From assembly GCA_016714895.1 (NCBI GenBank), contig JADKBV010000012.1, positions 1 to 64,000 on the forward strand: a DNA stretch of 64,000 nt, given 5' to 3'. The notes beneath the pieces were generated by a model. The model was not told where the DNA came from and searched no databases. It worked only from the letters and a program-made list of their open reading frames with translations. The stretch's first letter is position 1; the number at the start of each line of letters is the position of its first letter. This DNA is from Saprospiraceae bacterium. GTDB taxonomy: Bacteria > Bacteroidota > Bacteroidia > Chitinophagales > Saprospiraceae. The position numbers and the translations under genes are program-made. This document shows positions 42,846 through 52,391 of the stretch, in pieces.

Positions 42846-45341
42846 GTGAAGCCATTTGTTGCCATTTTATGGTGTATTTTAGTTATTGGTCAGCTTTCCG
42901 CTAATGATATTCAAAAAAAATCCCTGAAGGCTCAAAGAAATCAGGATCAAATTAAAATCGACGGCCATTTGTCAGAAGAAAGCTGGAAAAAATCGATGCA
43001 TCAGGGAGATTTTATTCAGGTCGAACCCGTCGTAGGTAAACCGGCTACCTTTGGTTCAGAGGTATCTGTTATTTATGATGATCATGCCATTTACATCGGT
43101 GCCATTTTGTATGATAAAGATCCGAAAAAAATATTAAAAGAACTTTCCATCAGAGATAATCTGGCAAATGCGGACAATTTTTCAGTATTTTTTGATCCAT
43201 ATAACAGCGGACTGAATGGATTTTTGTTTCAGATAACCGCTTCAGGTGTACAGCTGGATGCTATCATTTCGAATAATGAAGAAGACTACAACTGGAATGC
43301 GGTCTGGAGCAGTGAAATATCGATAAACGAAAATAACTGGACGGTTGAACTAAAAATTCCTTTTTCTTCGCTGCGTTTTACCTCAAACGAACAACAACAA
43401 TGGGGTGTACAATTCAATCGGGAAATTCGAAGATTCAGAGAACAATCCTACTGGAATCCGGTCAACCCTGCTGTTCAGGGTTGGGTTCAGCAAAGTGGAT
43501 TGCTCACCCACCTCGAAAACATCAAAACACCGGTGAGACTCGGACTTTTTCCTTATGTTTCCGGATATCTCGACCATACCAATGACCCGAAATCCAATAC
43601 ATCTGTCACCAATACCGCCTACAATGCAGGTTTGGATGTAAAATATGGTATTAATGACGCTTTTACGCTTGACATGACGCTGATTCCTGATTTCGGACAA
43701 GTGATTTCCGACAGACAAGTTCTGAACCTCACCCCATTTGAAGTTTTTTTTGAAGAAAACCGGCAGTTTTTTACCGAAGGTACAGAATTATTTAACAAAG
43801 GAAATTTGTTTTATTCCAGAAGGATAGGAAGTACCCCTTTAAACTATCATAAAGCCGGTAGTGCATTACTTCCGGGTGAAAAAATCATTTCCAATCCTGA
43901 TGTTTCACAATTATATAATGCTACCAAAATTACAGGAAGAACCAAAAAAGGAACCGGACTTGGTATTTTTAATGCCATCGTCGGAGAAACAAATGCAGTA
44001 TTAGAAAATGAAAGTGGTTTGCGGCGCGAAGTTCAGACCAATCCCCTGACCAATTACAACGCTGTAGTCATCGATCAGAATTTGAAAAACAACTCCTTCA
44101 TAAGTTTTATGAATACCAATGTCCTGCGTAGCGGAAAAGATTATGATGCCAATGCTTCAGGATTGTATTTTGAATTGAAGGATAAAAAACAGATGTATTC
44201 TGTCGCAGGAGATGTTAATGTCACGCAAAAGATCAGTGCGGATAAAAACGATGCCGGATTTGCCTATAATCTGAGTGGTGGAAAAATCAGTGGAAAGTGG
44301 CTGTATGAAGCAGGAACAGGAACTGAATCGGTCTACTATGACCCGAATGACATGGGTTTTTTGTTTAATGCCAACGAACAATATTATTTTACAACATTGG
44401 AATATCAGGAATTTGCACCCAAAAACGACAAGATGCAAAGGTGGAACTACACGTTTTGGAGCAGCTATAATACATTATACCAACCTAAACATTTCACCTC
44501 TTTATCCTTTGGTTTTGAAAACTTTTACCTTTGGAAAAGCAGAAACGCCGTCGGAGGTAATATTTATGTAAACCCTGTCGAGTCGAGAGATTATTTTGAG
44601 CCACGCACTTTTGATTTTGAAAGATTTGTAGCCGCTCCGGAATCGGTAACAATCGGTGGATTTTTTTCATCAGATTACCGGAAACCCGTGGCACTTGATA
44701 TTAATATCCGGACGGTACAATACAACATCCAAAAAAGACAGGATTGGGAGATTACTTTTGCTCCGCGATTCAGGATAAATGATAAATTTTCTGTTTTCCC
44801 TGTGATAAAACTGACAAAAAATGATGAACAGCCGGGATATGTCAACAAATCTTTTGTATCCGACATTCCTTTAGAATTAACATCAAATGACGTTTTGATA
44901 GGCATACGCAATCGGTTTATCGTTGAAAACACCTTTACGATCCGATGGATATTTAATCATAATATCGGTATTAATACCAGAATACGGCATTACTACGACA
45001 ATGTAAGACATGACCGGTTCGGTAAGTTGACAGCTTCCGGAGAACCAAATATCATCGCCTTTGATGGTAAAAACAGTAAAGGGGATTATGTTTTTGATCG
45101 TAATGTCAATATTTTTAACATCGACATGCAGATGAACTGGCGTTTTCTTCCGGGAAGTGATATGATTTTTGTTTGGAAAAATGAAATTTTTTCATCAGGA
45201 AACAGAGAAGAAATCGATTATTTCAGAAATTTGTCGGGTCTTACCGATCAGATTCAGAACAATAATTTCTCCATCAGAGTGTTGTTTTTTGTCGACTATC
45301 TCTACGTAAATGCCCTAAAACAAAAAAGACTGAACAGTTGA
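42846..45341 (+). CDS. CBM9-like / DUF5916 outer-membrane-associated protein
   Basis: This 831-residue exported protein begins with a GTG start and signal peptide MKPFVAILWCILVIGQLSA. Residues about 35-210 form a carbohydrate-binding module 9-like domain (KIDGHLSEESWKKS, VSVIYDDHAIYIGAILYDKDP, NADNFSVFFDPYNSGLNGFLFQITASGVQLDA, WTVELKIPFSSLRF). The rest is DUF5916, a large strand-rich region that looks like an outer-membrane barrel: TLIPDFGQVISDRQVLNLTPFEVFFEENRQFFTEGTELF near 280-315, then many alternating aromatic strands. Such proteins are common in Bacteroidota; their substrate is unknown. There is no SusD-type partner or glycosidase beside it. Stand-alone gene, divergent from hflX. Confidence 0.88.
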   Translation: MKPFVAILWCILVIGQLSANDIQKKSLKAQRNQDQIKIDGHLSEESWKKSMHQGDFIQVEPVVGKPATFGSEVSVIYDDHAIYIGAILYDKDPKKILKELSIRDNLANADNFSVFFDPYNSGLNGFLFQITASGVQLDAIISNNEEDYNWNAVWSSEISINENNWTVELKIPFSSLRFTSNEQQQWGVQFNREIRRFREQSYWNPVNPAVQGWVQQSGLLTHLENIKTPVRLGLFPYVSGYLDHTNDPKSNTSVTNTAYNAGLDVKYGINDAFTLDMTLIPDFGQVISDRQVLNLTPFEVFFEENRQFFTEGTELFNKGNLFYSRRIGSTPLNYHKAGSALLPGEKIISNPDVSQLYNATKITGRTKKGTGLGIFNAIVGETNAVLENESGLRREVQTNPLTNYNAVVIDQNLKNNSFISFMNTNVLRSGKDYDANASGLYFELKDKKQMYSVAGDVNVTQKISADKNDAGFAYNLSGGKISGKWLYEAGTGTESVYYDPNDMGFLFNANEQYYFTTLEYQEFAPKNDKMQRWNYTFWSSYNTLYQPKHFTSLSFGFENFYLWKSRNAVGGNIYVNPVESRDYFEPRTFDFERFVAAPESVTIGGFFSSDYRKPVALDINIRTVQYNIQKRQDWEITFAPRFRINDKFSVFPVIKLTKNDEQPGYVNKSFVSDIPLELTSNDVLIGIRNRFIVENTFTIRWIFNHNIGINTRIRHYYDNVRHDRFGKLTASGEPNIIAFDGKNSKGDYVFDRNVNIFNIDMQMNWRFLPGSDMIFVWKNEIFSSGNREEIDYFRNLSGLTDQIQNNNFSIRVLFFVDYLYVNALKQKRLNS

Positions 45342-45363
45342 TTTTTAGATAAAAACAACCTTA

Positions 45364-46104
45364 TCAATTTTTATAGGCAGAAAAATCATAGAGACTGCTT
45401 TCTGTTTTTACATAAAGTTCCCTTAAATAATATTGTCCGTCCAAAGAACGATACAAAGAAGAAATCTGATTTTGTCGTTTTTTCATATAGCCTCCCGGTG
45501 CTGAAACTTTATATTTCAAAGGATTCGGCAATGAAGCGATAATCAAAGAAGATTCCCGAAGGGAAAGGGTTTGGGCACTTTTTTTAAAATATTTTTTTGC
45601 TGCAGCTGCCACCCCAAAAGTTTTGTCACCGGTTTCAGCGATATTGAGATAAACCTCAAGAATGCGCTGTTTTGTCCACAATGATTCAATCATAAAGGCA
45701 AAGTACAATTCAAAACCTTTGCGGATAAAACTTCGGGTCGGATACAAAAACACATTTTTGGCTACTTGCTGAGAAATGGTACTGGCACCACGCAGACGTT
45801 TTTTACCATTGCTCTCCAGGACATCCAAAAGAGAAGAAATATCCAAACCATGATGAAATGGAAGCATCTGATCTTCTGAAGCCATCGCGCACACCTTTGG
45901 GTAAGGGGCTATATCTTGCCATGAAGCCCATAAATACTTCAGATTATCATCAGAGTCGGAGGTAACCAATCTTTTGACCATCAACAATGTGCCGGGGACA
46001 GGGACAAATCGAAAGAGCAACACCAGAAATAAGCTTACACACATTAAAAAAACCAAGACGTCAGCAAAATACCTTTTGACAGCGCTGCTTATTTTGTGCC
46101 ACAT
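45364..46104 (-). CDS. mtgA: Monofunctional peptidoglycan transglycosylase
   Basis: MtgA polymerises lipid II into glycan strands. The 246-residue protein has one N-terminal membrane helix (ADVLVFLMCVSLFLVLLF) and a GT51 domain with MASEDQMLPFHHGLD (the catalytic Glu is in SEDQ, near residue 82), RGASTISQQVAKNVFLYPTRSFIRKGFELYFAFMIE near 112-148, and RILEVYLNIAETGDKTFGVAAAAKKYFKKSA near 155. No transpeptidase domain follows, as expected for the monofunctional enzyme. It lies 7 bases after the NUDIX gene and is co-transcribed with it. Its stop faces the DUF5916 gene. Confidence 0.95.
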   Translation of the reverse strand: MWHKISSAVKRYFADVLVFLMCVSLFLVLLFRFVPVPGTLLMVKRLVTSDSDDNLKYLWASWQDIAPYPKVCAMASEDQMLPFHHGLDISSLLDVLESNGKKRLRGASTISQQVAKNVFLYPTRSFIRKGFELYFAFMIESLWTKQRILEVYLNIAETGDKTFGVAAAAKKYFKKSAQTLSLRESSLIIASLPNPLKYKVSAPGGYMKKRQNQISSLYRSLDGQYYLRELYVKTESSLYDFSAYKN

Positions 46105-46111
46105 GATCCGA

Positions 46112-46786
46112 TTATTTAATTTTTACTTTGGTTTGACCACGATCCGGAAATTCTGCCTGTGTTTGAATCACCTCGAGAATATTAGGATAAACGGTCCTTT
46201 TTTTTCCATAAAAATCTTCAAGTTTCATCCATACAGCTTTTTCTATATCCTCTGCCGTTTGTGGTTTGGGTTTTTGTTTTGTCGTTTCAATGAGATACCA
46301 ATGCGATTTTTTAATAATCCTTTTTCCGACATTGCTTCGATAGGTATGACGGGTTGTTCCCAATTTATGAAGTATCGTCATATTGGTAATACCTGTTTCT
46401 TCTTCTATTTCCCGCAGTGTTGCCTGTCTTTTGGTTTCATTGGGTTCAATTTTTCCTTTTGGCAAATCCCAGGAACCTCTTCTGTAAATAAATAAATATT
46501 CATTATTTTCATTTTTGACCAATCCACCGCCTGCTTCGATCTCCACAAAATGAGATTTAAAATCTTTTTTCAGTTTTTCATAATCATCAGAATGGATAAT
46601 AAATTTTTCTGACTTGATGGATTTTTCCAGAATATTGATGTAGTCAAGAAGATGTTTTTTATTACCCGTATACTTAATTACCACAGAACCAGGTGTTTCT
46701 GTATCACTAATAGATAAATGCGCAGAAGGTTTGAGTATAACTTCTACTTCATTAATAAAGATTTTGTATTTTTGTGCTTCTGTCAC
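46112..46786 (-). CDS. NUDIX hydrolase with N-terminal extension
   Basis: This 224-residue protein has a NUDIX domain that hydrolyses nucleoside diphosphate-linked substrates. The complete NUDIX box GKIEPNETKRQATLREIEEETGI lies at about 127-149, in the form G-x5-E-x7-R-E-U-x-E-E-x-G-U, preceded by NEYLFIYRRGSWDLPKGK. About 95 residues before it (FINEVEVILKPSAHLS, NKKHLLDYINILEKSIKSEKFIIHSDD) form a separate domain seen in related Bacteroidota proteins. The substrate is not known. It is divergent from pyrE, with the promoter region overlapping its first codons. Confidence 0.9.
   Translation of the reverse strand: MTEAQKYKIFINEVEVILKPSAHLSISDTETPGSVVIKYTGNKKHLLDYINILEKSIKSEKFIIHSDDYEKLKKDFKSHFVEIEAGGGLVKNENNEYLFIYRRGSWDLPKGKIEPNETKRQATLREIEEETGITNMTILHKLGTTRHTYRSNVGKRIIKKSHWYLIETTKQKPKPQTAEDIEKAVWMKLEDFYGKKRTVYPNILEVIQTQAEFPDRGQTKVKIK
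46767..46774 (+). promoter_or_regulatory. -7 element of pyrE
   Basis: TATTTTTG fits TAnnTTTG exactly, 22 bases ahead of the pyrE ATG. It lies inside the first codons of the divergent NUDIX gene, so the two transcripts overlap at their starts. Confidence 0.45.
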
Positions 46787-46796
46787 TAATATAATT

Positions 46797-47441
46797 ATGG
46801 CTTTAGAAAATGAAATCGCCCGAAATTTGTTGCAAATAAAAGCAATAAAATTAAACCCGCAAAATCCATTTACGTGGGCCTCCGGAATGAGGTCTCCGAT
46901 TTATTGTGATAACAGGGTTTCTTTGTCCCATCCGCAAAGCAGAAATGTAATTGTGTCAGGGCTAGTTTCAACCTCTTCTGACTTTGACCCCTTTGATGCA
47001 GTGTGTGGTGTTGCTACCGCAGGAATTGCTCACGGAGCTTTATTAGCTGACCGGCTCAACTTACCTTTTGCATATGTAAGGTCTTCAGCAAAAAGTCACG
47101 GAAGACAAAATCAGATAGAAGGTGAACTGTCAGCCGGACAAAAAGTATTGGTCATCGAAGACTTGATTTCAACCGGAGGATCTTCTCTTGAAGCGGTATC
47201 TGTCCTCAGAGAAAACGGTATCGAAGTTGCTGGCGTGCTAGCTATATTTGATTATGGTTTTCAAAAAGCAAAAGACAATTTTCAACATGCTGACTGCATA
47301 TACAAAACATTGAGCCATTACGATGTATTGTTGTCCGAAGCATTATCCATGCAATATATTTCCGAAGATGAAAAAAACATTCTGGCTACCTGGAGAAAAG
47401 ATCCTGAACATTGGTACGAACAACTAAACCTTCAAAAATAA
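46797..47441 (+). CDS. pyrE: Orotate phosphoribosyltransferase
   Basis: PyrE makes orotidine 5'-monophosphate from orotate and PRPP in de novo pyrimidine synthesis. I start at ATG 46797 (MALENEIARNLLQIKAIKL); an open extension upstream runs through the promoter and is not real. The 214-residue protein has NPFTWASGMRSPIYCDNRVSLSHP near 24-47 (substrate loop), GVATAGIAHGALLADRLNLPFAYVRSSAKSHGRQNQIEG near 67-105, and the PRPP motif VLVIEDLISTGGSSLEAV near 118. All are standard. The M42 peptidase gene follows after 8 bases. Confidence 0.95.
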   Translation: MALENEIARNLLQIKAIKLNPQNPFTWASGMRSPIYCDNRVSLSHPQSRNVIVSGLVSTSSDFDPFDAVCGVATAGIAHGALLADRLNLPFAYVRSSAKSHGRQNQIEGELSAGQKVLVIEDLISTGGSSLEAVSVLRENGIEVAGVLAIFDYGFQKAKDNFQHADCIYKTLSHYDVLLSEALSMQYISEDEKNILATWRKDPEHWYEQLNLQK

Positions 47442-47449
47442 TACAACCG

Positions 47450-48529
47450 ATGAACGTTTTTGACGAAAATAGTGAAAAATTTTTATACGAATATCTGAAT
47501 AATAATTCTCCAACAGGTTTTGAAGCTCCCGGCCAGAAAATATGGGTGGAATACATCAAACCATACGTTGATACATGGCAGCTTGATCATTATGGCACCG
47601 TATACGGAATCATCAATCCGGAACATGCCTATAAAGTAGTGATAGAGGCACATGCCGATGAAATTTCCTGGTTTGTGAATTTTATTACCGATCAGGGATT
47701 TATTCATGTCATCAGAAACGGTGGCTCAGATCATGCCATTGCCCCTTCCATGCGGGTTGACATCCATACTTCAAAAGGCAAAATCAAAGGAGTTTTTGGT
47801 TGGCCGGCTATCCACACCAGAAAAGGCAAAGACGAAAACCTGGCCCCAAACATGGAAAATATTTTTATTGATGTCGGAGCCAAATCAAAACAGGAAGTAC
47901 TTGAAATGGGCATCCATGTAGGTTGTGTGGTGACTTTTCAGGATGAATTGATGTTGCTGAACAATACTTATTACACAGGAAGAGCATTGGACAACCGACT
48001 GGGTGGTTTTTGTATCGCACAGGTAGCCAGAAAAATAAAAGAAAACAACATTAATCTTCCTTTTGGTTTGTATATCGTCAACTCAGTCCAGGAAGAAATA
48101 GGTTTGAGAGGTGCTGAAATGATAGCCAATACGATCAAACCTAATGTTGCGATTGTCACCGATGTAACCCATGACTCAAGCACTCCTTTGGTCAACAGTA
48201 AAATTGAAGGAGACATCAAATGCGGAGAAGGACCTTCTTTGACCTATGCGCCTGCAGTGCATAACATTTTATTACAACATATCATCGATGCCGCTGAAAA
48301 AAATAAGATACCTTTTCAGCGGGCTGCATCAAGCCGGTCAACAGGAACTGATACTGACGCTTTTGCTTACAGCAACGGAGGTATTCCCTCAGCATTGATT
48401 TCCATACCTTTGAGATACATGCATACAACAGTGGAAATGGCACACAAACAGGACATTGAACACGTCATAGAACTGATTTACCAAAGTGTACTTGCTCTGG
48501 AACCAAACCAGAATTTTAAATATTTTTAG
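47450..48529 (+). CDS. M42 family metallopeptidase (glutamyl/deblocking aminopeptidase type)
   Basis: This 359-residue cytosolic dizinc aminopeptidase of the M42 (FrvX/PepA-type) family is recognised by its ligand motifs: VIEAHADEISWFV near 65 (His, Asp), TGRALDNRLGG near 178 (bridging Asp), SVQEEIGLRGAEM near 211 (catalytic Glu-Glu), VTDVTHDSSTP near 235 (Asp), and IPLRYMHTTVEMAHK near 322 (His). I start at ATG 47450, the first Met after pyrE. M42 enzymes often form large dodecamers that finish peptide breakdown. It is co-transcribed with pyrE and probably with the SWIM protein 17 bases downstream. Confidence 0.94.
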   Translation: MNVFDENSEKFLYEYLNNNSPTGFEAPGQKIWVEYIKPYVDTWQLDHYGTVYGIINPEHAYKVVIEAHADEISWFVNFITDQGFIHVIRNGGSDHAIAPSMRVDIHTSKGKIKGVFGWPAIHTRKGKDENLAPNMENIFIDVGAKSKQEVLEMGIHVGCVVTFQDELMLLNNTYYTGRALDNRLGGFCIAQVARKIKENNINLPFGLYIVNSVQEEIGLRGAEMIANTIKPNVAIVTDVTHDSSTPLVNSKIEGDIKCGEGPSLTYAPAVHNILLQHIIDAAEKNKIPFQRAASSRSTGTDTDAFAYSNGGIPSALISIPLRYMHTTVEMAHKQDIEHVIELIYQSVLALEPNQNFKYF

Positions 48530-48546
48530 AAAATCTGACAAATTCC

Positions 48547-50202
48547 TTGACCTCCGACGACAAATATCTTATTGAAAGACAATATGACGACCTTTTGGTC
48601 TCGGAAGGTGAAATGTTATTTGAAAAAAATGCGGTCATTGATTTTTCACAACCTGAAAAACACTTATTTGTATTTGTGATCCACGATAATGAAGATTGGG
48701 AAGTGGAAATTATGAAACCATTTACCAAAATTCAGAAATCAACCTGCTCGTGTCTTTTTTATAAAAAAAATAATATTTGCAGACATATTCTGGCAGCTCT
48801 TTTTTATATCAGAAATATCCGTTCATCCAAAATCAAACCTAAGGCTGAACCCAAAAATACTAAAGTTCAGACCCTAAATATACCTTCTTTGCTTCAGCAT
48901 GTTGAAAGAGAAGAACTCATCCGTTTTGTAAAACAATACGCCAGGGACAACGCTGCCTTTGCCCTCCAGTTGAAAATCCATTTTGCGCGCAAAGTGGATA
49001 TGTCAGATAACAAAGATAAGTATAAAGTCATTCTGGACTCAATCATCAAACCATATACCGGAAAAACCAGACCTACGTTACATGTTATCAAAGCTTTTTT
49101 ATCGGTATCCGAAGAATTTTTAGGTCAGCTTCAGGATTGCCTGGCCTTACAATCCTATCAGGAATCCTTACATATACTGGAAACGGTGATGTACAAATTT
49201 ACGTACGTACGCCACTATTATGGAATGGATTCGCAGGCATTTTCAATGCAGAACAAAGCCTGGCATGATGCTGCTTTTTCATTTTTTAAAAAAAACCTGC
49301 CTTTTCAGCTGAAAAACCAATTGATTTCCTTTCTGATAGAGCTGACTTTTGTTTCCTTTTACCGATTCACTGACGTTACATCCAACACAGTTTTTATTCT
49401 TGCCGGAGTGTTAAAAGGGAAAACTAAAACGGAATTTATCAAAAGGCTGGAAGATCACATTGACCACCTAAATCCGGATGAAAAAATCATGGTTCTGGCA
49501 TTGATGTGTTTTCTGTGCGAAAAAATTCCCGATTCCCTCAACCAAAAAATCAATGCTCAGGGTTTTTTGTGGATACCTTTTCTCAACGATCTGAGAACGT
49601 TGGGCGTGTTGCATCTGGCAGCAGGAAACATTCAAAAACTGTTGTCTTCTGGCAATAAAAAAGACAAAGAACTCTATAGTTATCTTTTCGAAATTTATTG
49701 TACCCGCGAGCAGTGGAACGAAGCCCTCGATGTAGCGATGTCAGTTTATACCACATCCGGAGAATTAAAAAACATTACAGATTTTATCCTGCTTGTCGGA
49801 GACAAAAACTGGACCCAGACTTATGTCCGGAAAGCAGAAAAATGGTTTGCCGGGACCCCGGAATTATCCAAAATAACAATAACCCGATTTTATTTCAGCA
49901 CCAATAGTTGGCAAAAATTATGGGATTATATACTTTTTTATGAAGACGAAGAATTATTAATGATGTATGATCATGAACTACCTTCTTCATTCGAAGCCGA
50001 AACAGAACTTTTGTATAAAAAAATATTACAAAACCATTATACCCTACAGCCAAATGATAGCTCATATCTGATGCTTGAAAAAATATGTCGCCATTTTGAT
50101 AACGTCAAAATGATTCCGATGAAAAAGAGAATACTGAATTTTCTTGAACAAAAATTTGCGGAACGAACTGATTTTATAAAACGGATAAAAACCTTGCGGT
50201 AA
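48547..50202 (+). CDS. SWIM zinc-finger protein
   Basis: This 551-residue protein carries an N-terminal SWIM zinc finger CSCLFYKKNNICRH (C67, C69, C78, H80; pattern C-x-C-x8-C-x-H). Proteins of this form in bacteria are thought to bind DNA or proteins, and some are linked to SNF2 helicases; no helicase is beside it. The rest, residues 120-551, is mainly alpha-helical and resembles TPR-like helical repeats (ELYSYLFEIYCTREQWNEALDVAMSVY, TRFYFSTNSWQKLWDYILFYEDE), so it may be a scaffold. The start is TTG at 48547; a CTG four codons upstream is possible. It follows the M42 gene by 17 bases. Function is not known. Confidence 0.8.
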   Translation: MTSDDKYLIERQYDDLLVSEGEMLFEKNAVIDFSQPEKHLFVFVIHDNEDWEVEIMKPFTKIQKSTCSCLFYKKNNICRHILAALFYIRNIRSSKIKPKAEPKNTKVQTLNIPSLLQHVEREELIRFVKQYARDNAAFALQLKIHFARKVDMSDNKDKYKVILDSIIKPYTGKTRPTLHVIKAFLSVSEEFLGQLQDCLALQSYQESLHILETVMYKFTYVRHYYGMDSQAFSMQNKAWHDAAFSFFKKNLPFQLKNQLISFLIELTFVSFYRFTDVTSNTVFILAGVLKGKTKTEFIKRLEDHIDHLNPDEKIMVLALMCFLCEKIPDSLNQKINAQGFLWIPFLNDLRTLGVLHLAAGNIQKLLSSGNKKDKELYSYLFEIYCTREQWNEALDVAMSVYTTSGELKNITDFILLVGDKNWTQTYVRKAEKWFAGTPELSKITITRFYFSTNSWQKLWDYILFYEDEELLMMYDHELPSSFEAETELLYKKILQNHYTLQPNDSSYLMLEKICRHFDNVKMIPMKKRILNFLEQKFAERTDFIKRIKTLR

Positions 50203-50245
50203 CCGACTGACTGCTCTTTTAAACGTTAAAACATAAAAGACACCA

Positions 50246-51589
50246 TCAAATACCCATAATCGCTCCAATCAATGTCGCTGAAAATAACGAAGCAATGGTC
50301 CCTCCGATCAAAGCGAGCATTCCGAACTCTGACAGTGTTTTCCTTTGCCCCGGAGCCAATGAACCTATACCGCCGATCTGAATGCCTATAGAGGCAAAAT
50401 TGGCAAAACCACACAACATATACGTAGCCATAATGACAGATTTCTGGTGGACAAGATGAATGGCATTTTCGGGATTTTTAACAGCTGCCAATTGAGTGTA
50501 AGCCACAAATTCGCTGGCAGCCAGTTTGATGCCCAACAATTGCCCCATGACCATAATATCTTCTTTGGCAACACCGATCAGCCACATAATGGGAGAAAAT
50601 AAAATTCCCAAAATGGTTTCAATGGAAAGTGAGTTGTAATTGGTATAATACTGTATGCCACCGTTCAGGGACGCTTTATTATCAGACATACCAAAGGTCA
50701 CACTGGACAGCGATAAATCACCCACCCATGTCAAACAAAAATTGGCCATGGCAATAAAGGCAATAAACACCAGCAACATTGCCGCAACATTGGCGGCCAG
50801 TTTTAGTCCTTCCGTAGTACCGTTGGCTATTGCGTCGAGAATATTGGTACCAATGACCTGGCTCGATACATTTACATTGGTATCAATAGATTCTGTCTGA
50901 GGATATAATATTTTTGAAATTACGATGGCTCCCGGAGCTGCCATCACCGAAGCGGCTAGTAAGTGTTTGGCAAATTCAAGTCTGAGTAGTGGATCATCGC
51001 CACCCAAAAAAGAAATGTATGCTGCCATTACAGCACCTGCTACCGTGGCCATACCTCCGACCATAACGAGCAACATTTCTGAACGATTCATTCTTTCGAG
51101 GTAAGCTTTGATCATCAGAGGCGCTTCCGTTTGTCCCAAAAAGATATTTCCGGCTACAGATAATGATTCAGCACCGGATATTTTTAGCAATTTGGTGAAT
51201 ATGATAGCAAAACTTTTGACGATAAACTGGATGACACCCAAGTAAAACAACAAAGAAGTAAGGGCCGAAAAAAAGACGATCGTCGGCAAAACCTGAAACA
51301 AAAAAATAAAACCGAAACTATTGACGTCCAGCAATTTATCACCCAGTAAAAATATAGTACCTGCTTTTGTAAATTCCAGTATACTGACAAATATATTACC
51401 GACAAATTCAAATATATTCTTTATAAAATTAACTTTCAGGACGCTTAATGCCAATATTAATTGGAGAAATAAGCCTATTCCTACATATTTCCATTGAATA
51501 GCCTTTCTGTTTCTACTAAAGAGATATCCGATGCCGATTAAGACCACCATACCCAATATCCCACGACCAATTGCCAAAAATGTTTCCAT
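50246..51589 (-). CDS. nupC: Concentrative nucleoside transporter (NupC family)
   Basis: This 447-residue inner-membrane symporter brings nucleosides in with Na+ or H+. I use ATG 51589 (METFLAIGRGILGMVVLIGIGYLF); the frame upstream is open but lacks a start signal. About ten helices are visible. The CNT core has FFSALTSLLFYLGVIQFIVK near 105, LSVAGNIFLGQTEAPLMIKAYLERMNRSEML near 145-175 (nucleoside-binding G-Q-T-E), and KLAASEFVAYTQLA with CGFANFASIGIQIGGIGSLAP near 390-420. It is divergent from udk, with only 78 bases between the start codons, which fits joint control of nucleoside uptake and phosphorylation. Confidence 0.94.
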   Translation of the reverse strand: METFLAIGRGILGMVVLIGIGYLFSRNRKAIQWKYVGIGLFLQLILALSVLKVNFIKNIFEFVGNIFVSILEFTKAGTIFLLGDKLLDVNSFGFIFLFQVLPTIVFFSALTSLLFYLGVIQFIVKSFAIIFTKLLKISGAESLSVAGNIFLGQTEAPLMIKAYLERMNRSEMLLVMVGGMATVAGAVMAAYISFLGGDDPLLRLEFAKHLLAASVMAAPGAIVISKILYPQTESIDTNVNVSSQVIGTNILDAIANGTTEGLKLAANVAAMLLVFIAFIAMANFCLTWVGDLSLSSVTFGMSDNKASLNGGIQYYTNYNSLSIETILGILFSPIMWLIGVAKEDIMVMGQLLGIKLAASEFVAYTQLAAVKNPENAIHLVHQKSVIMATYMLCGFANFASIGIQIGGIGSLAPGQRKTLSEFGMLALIGGTIASLFSATLIGAIMGI

Positions 51590-51615
51590 ATTAACCGATA
51601 AAAGTTTTACTTTTG
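51583..51615 (+). promoter_or_regulatory. Probable promoter of udk
   Basis: TTTC at 51583-51586, a 21-base spacer, and TACTTTTG at 51608-51615 fit the Bacteroidota consensus. The leader is about 45 bases. Confidence 0.5.
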
Positions 51616-51631
51616 TGACTCGTATTTCGGT

Positions 51632-51639
51632 CAAAATTA
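51632..51639 (-). promoter_or_regulatory. Possible -7 element of nupC
   Basis: TAATTTTG on the minus strand matches TAnnTTTG. It lies 43 bases ahead of the nupC ATG and 17 bases from the udk -7 element on the other strand. A -33 partner is not seen. Confidence 0.3.
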
Positions 51640-51667
51640 GAATAATTCGTCAAATAAGACTGTTTTT

Positions 51668-52327
51668 ATGTCCATAAAAAAATCAGACACTTATATTATA
51701 GGTATTTCCGGCGGTAGCGGATCAGGTAAAACTTCGTTTATCCGGGATTTAAAAAGTCACTTTTCTGATGATGAAATATGTTTTTTGTCACAGGATGAAT
51801 ATTACAAACCCCGCGAATATCAGGTGACTGACGAAAACGGGATTTCAAATTTTGACCTTCCGGATTCCATTGATCAGGACGAATTTTATTTTGATCTGGT
51901 AAAACTCATGAGTGGCATGGCTGTTGAAAAACAAGAATACACGTTTAACAACAGCACCAAAAATCCGGAAGTGCTGATTTTTAAACCGGCTCCTATTATT
52001 ATTGTAGAAGGCCTTTTTGTTTTTCAAAACCCAAAAGTATTTGATATACTCGATTTAAAGGTATTGCTTCATGCTTCAGATACCCAAAAAATCATCCGAC
52101 GAATCAAAAGAGACCGGGTAGAAAGAAATTATCCTTTGGAAGATGTCCTATACCGGTATGAACACCACGTACTACCCTCTTTTGAAAGTTATATTCAACC
52201 GTTTTTCAATAAAGTGGATATCATTATCAATAATAATAAAACGTATCTGTCAGGTAAAGATATGCTCGTTTCTTTTTTGCAGACAAAATTACATCATTCA
52301 GCAAAAGTTGAAGTAACAGAAAGATAA
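51668..52327 (+). CDS. udk: Uridine kinase
   Basis: Udk phosphorylates uridine and cytidine for salvage. The 219-residue protein has the P-loop IGISGGSGSGKTSFI (residues 12-26), LSQDEYYKPREYQ (substrate loop) near 41, FDLPDSIDQDEFYFDLVKL near 60, the Walker B-like IIIVEGLFVFQN near 112, and RRIKRDRVERNYPLEDVLYRY near 141 (lid). The order and length are standard. It is divergent from the nucleoside transporter gene, so the two form a nucleoside salvage unit. Confidence 0.93.
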   Translation: MSIKKSDTYIIGISGGSGSGKTSFIRDLKSHFSDDEICFLSQDEYYKPREYQVTDENGISNFDLPDSIDQDEFYFDLVKLMSGMAVEKQEYTFNNSTKNPEVLIFKPAPIIIVEGLFVFQNPKVFDILDLKVLLHASDTQKIIRRIKRDRVERNYPLEDVLYRYEHHVLPSFESYIQPFFNKVDIIINNNKTYLSGKDMLVSFLQTKLHHSAKVEVTER

Positions 52328-52391
52328 ATTCCGGCCCAAAAGTTTTACCAAATTCGCAAATTATGCTTCAAAACAAAAAGTCGGGCATTGA

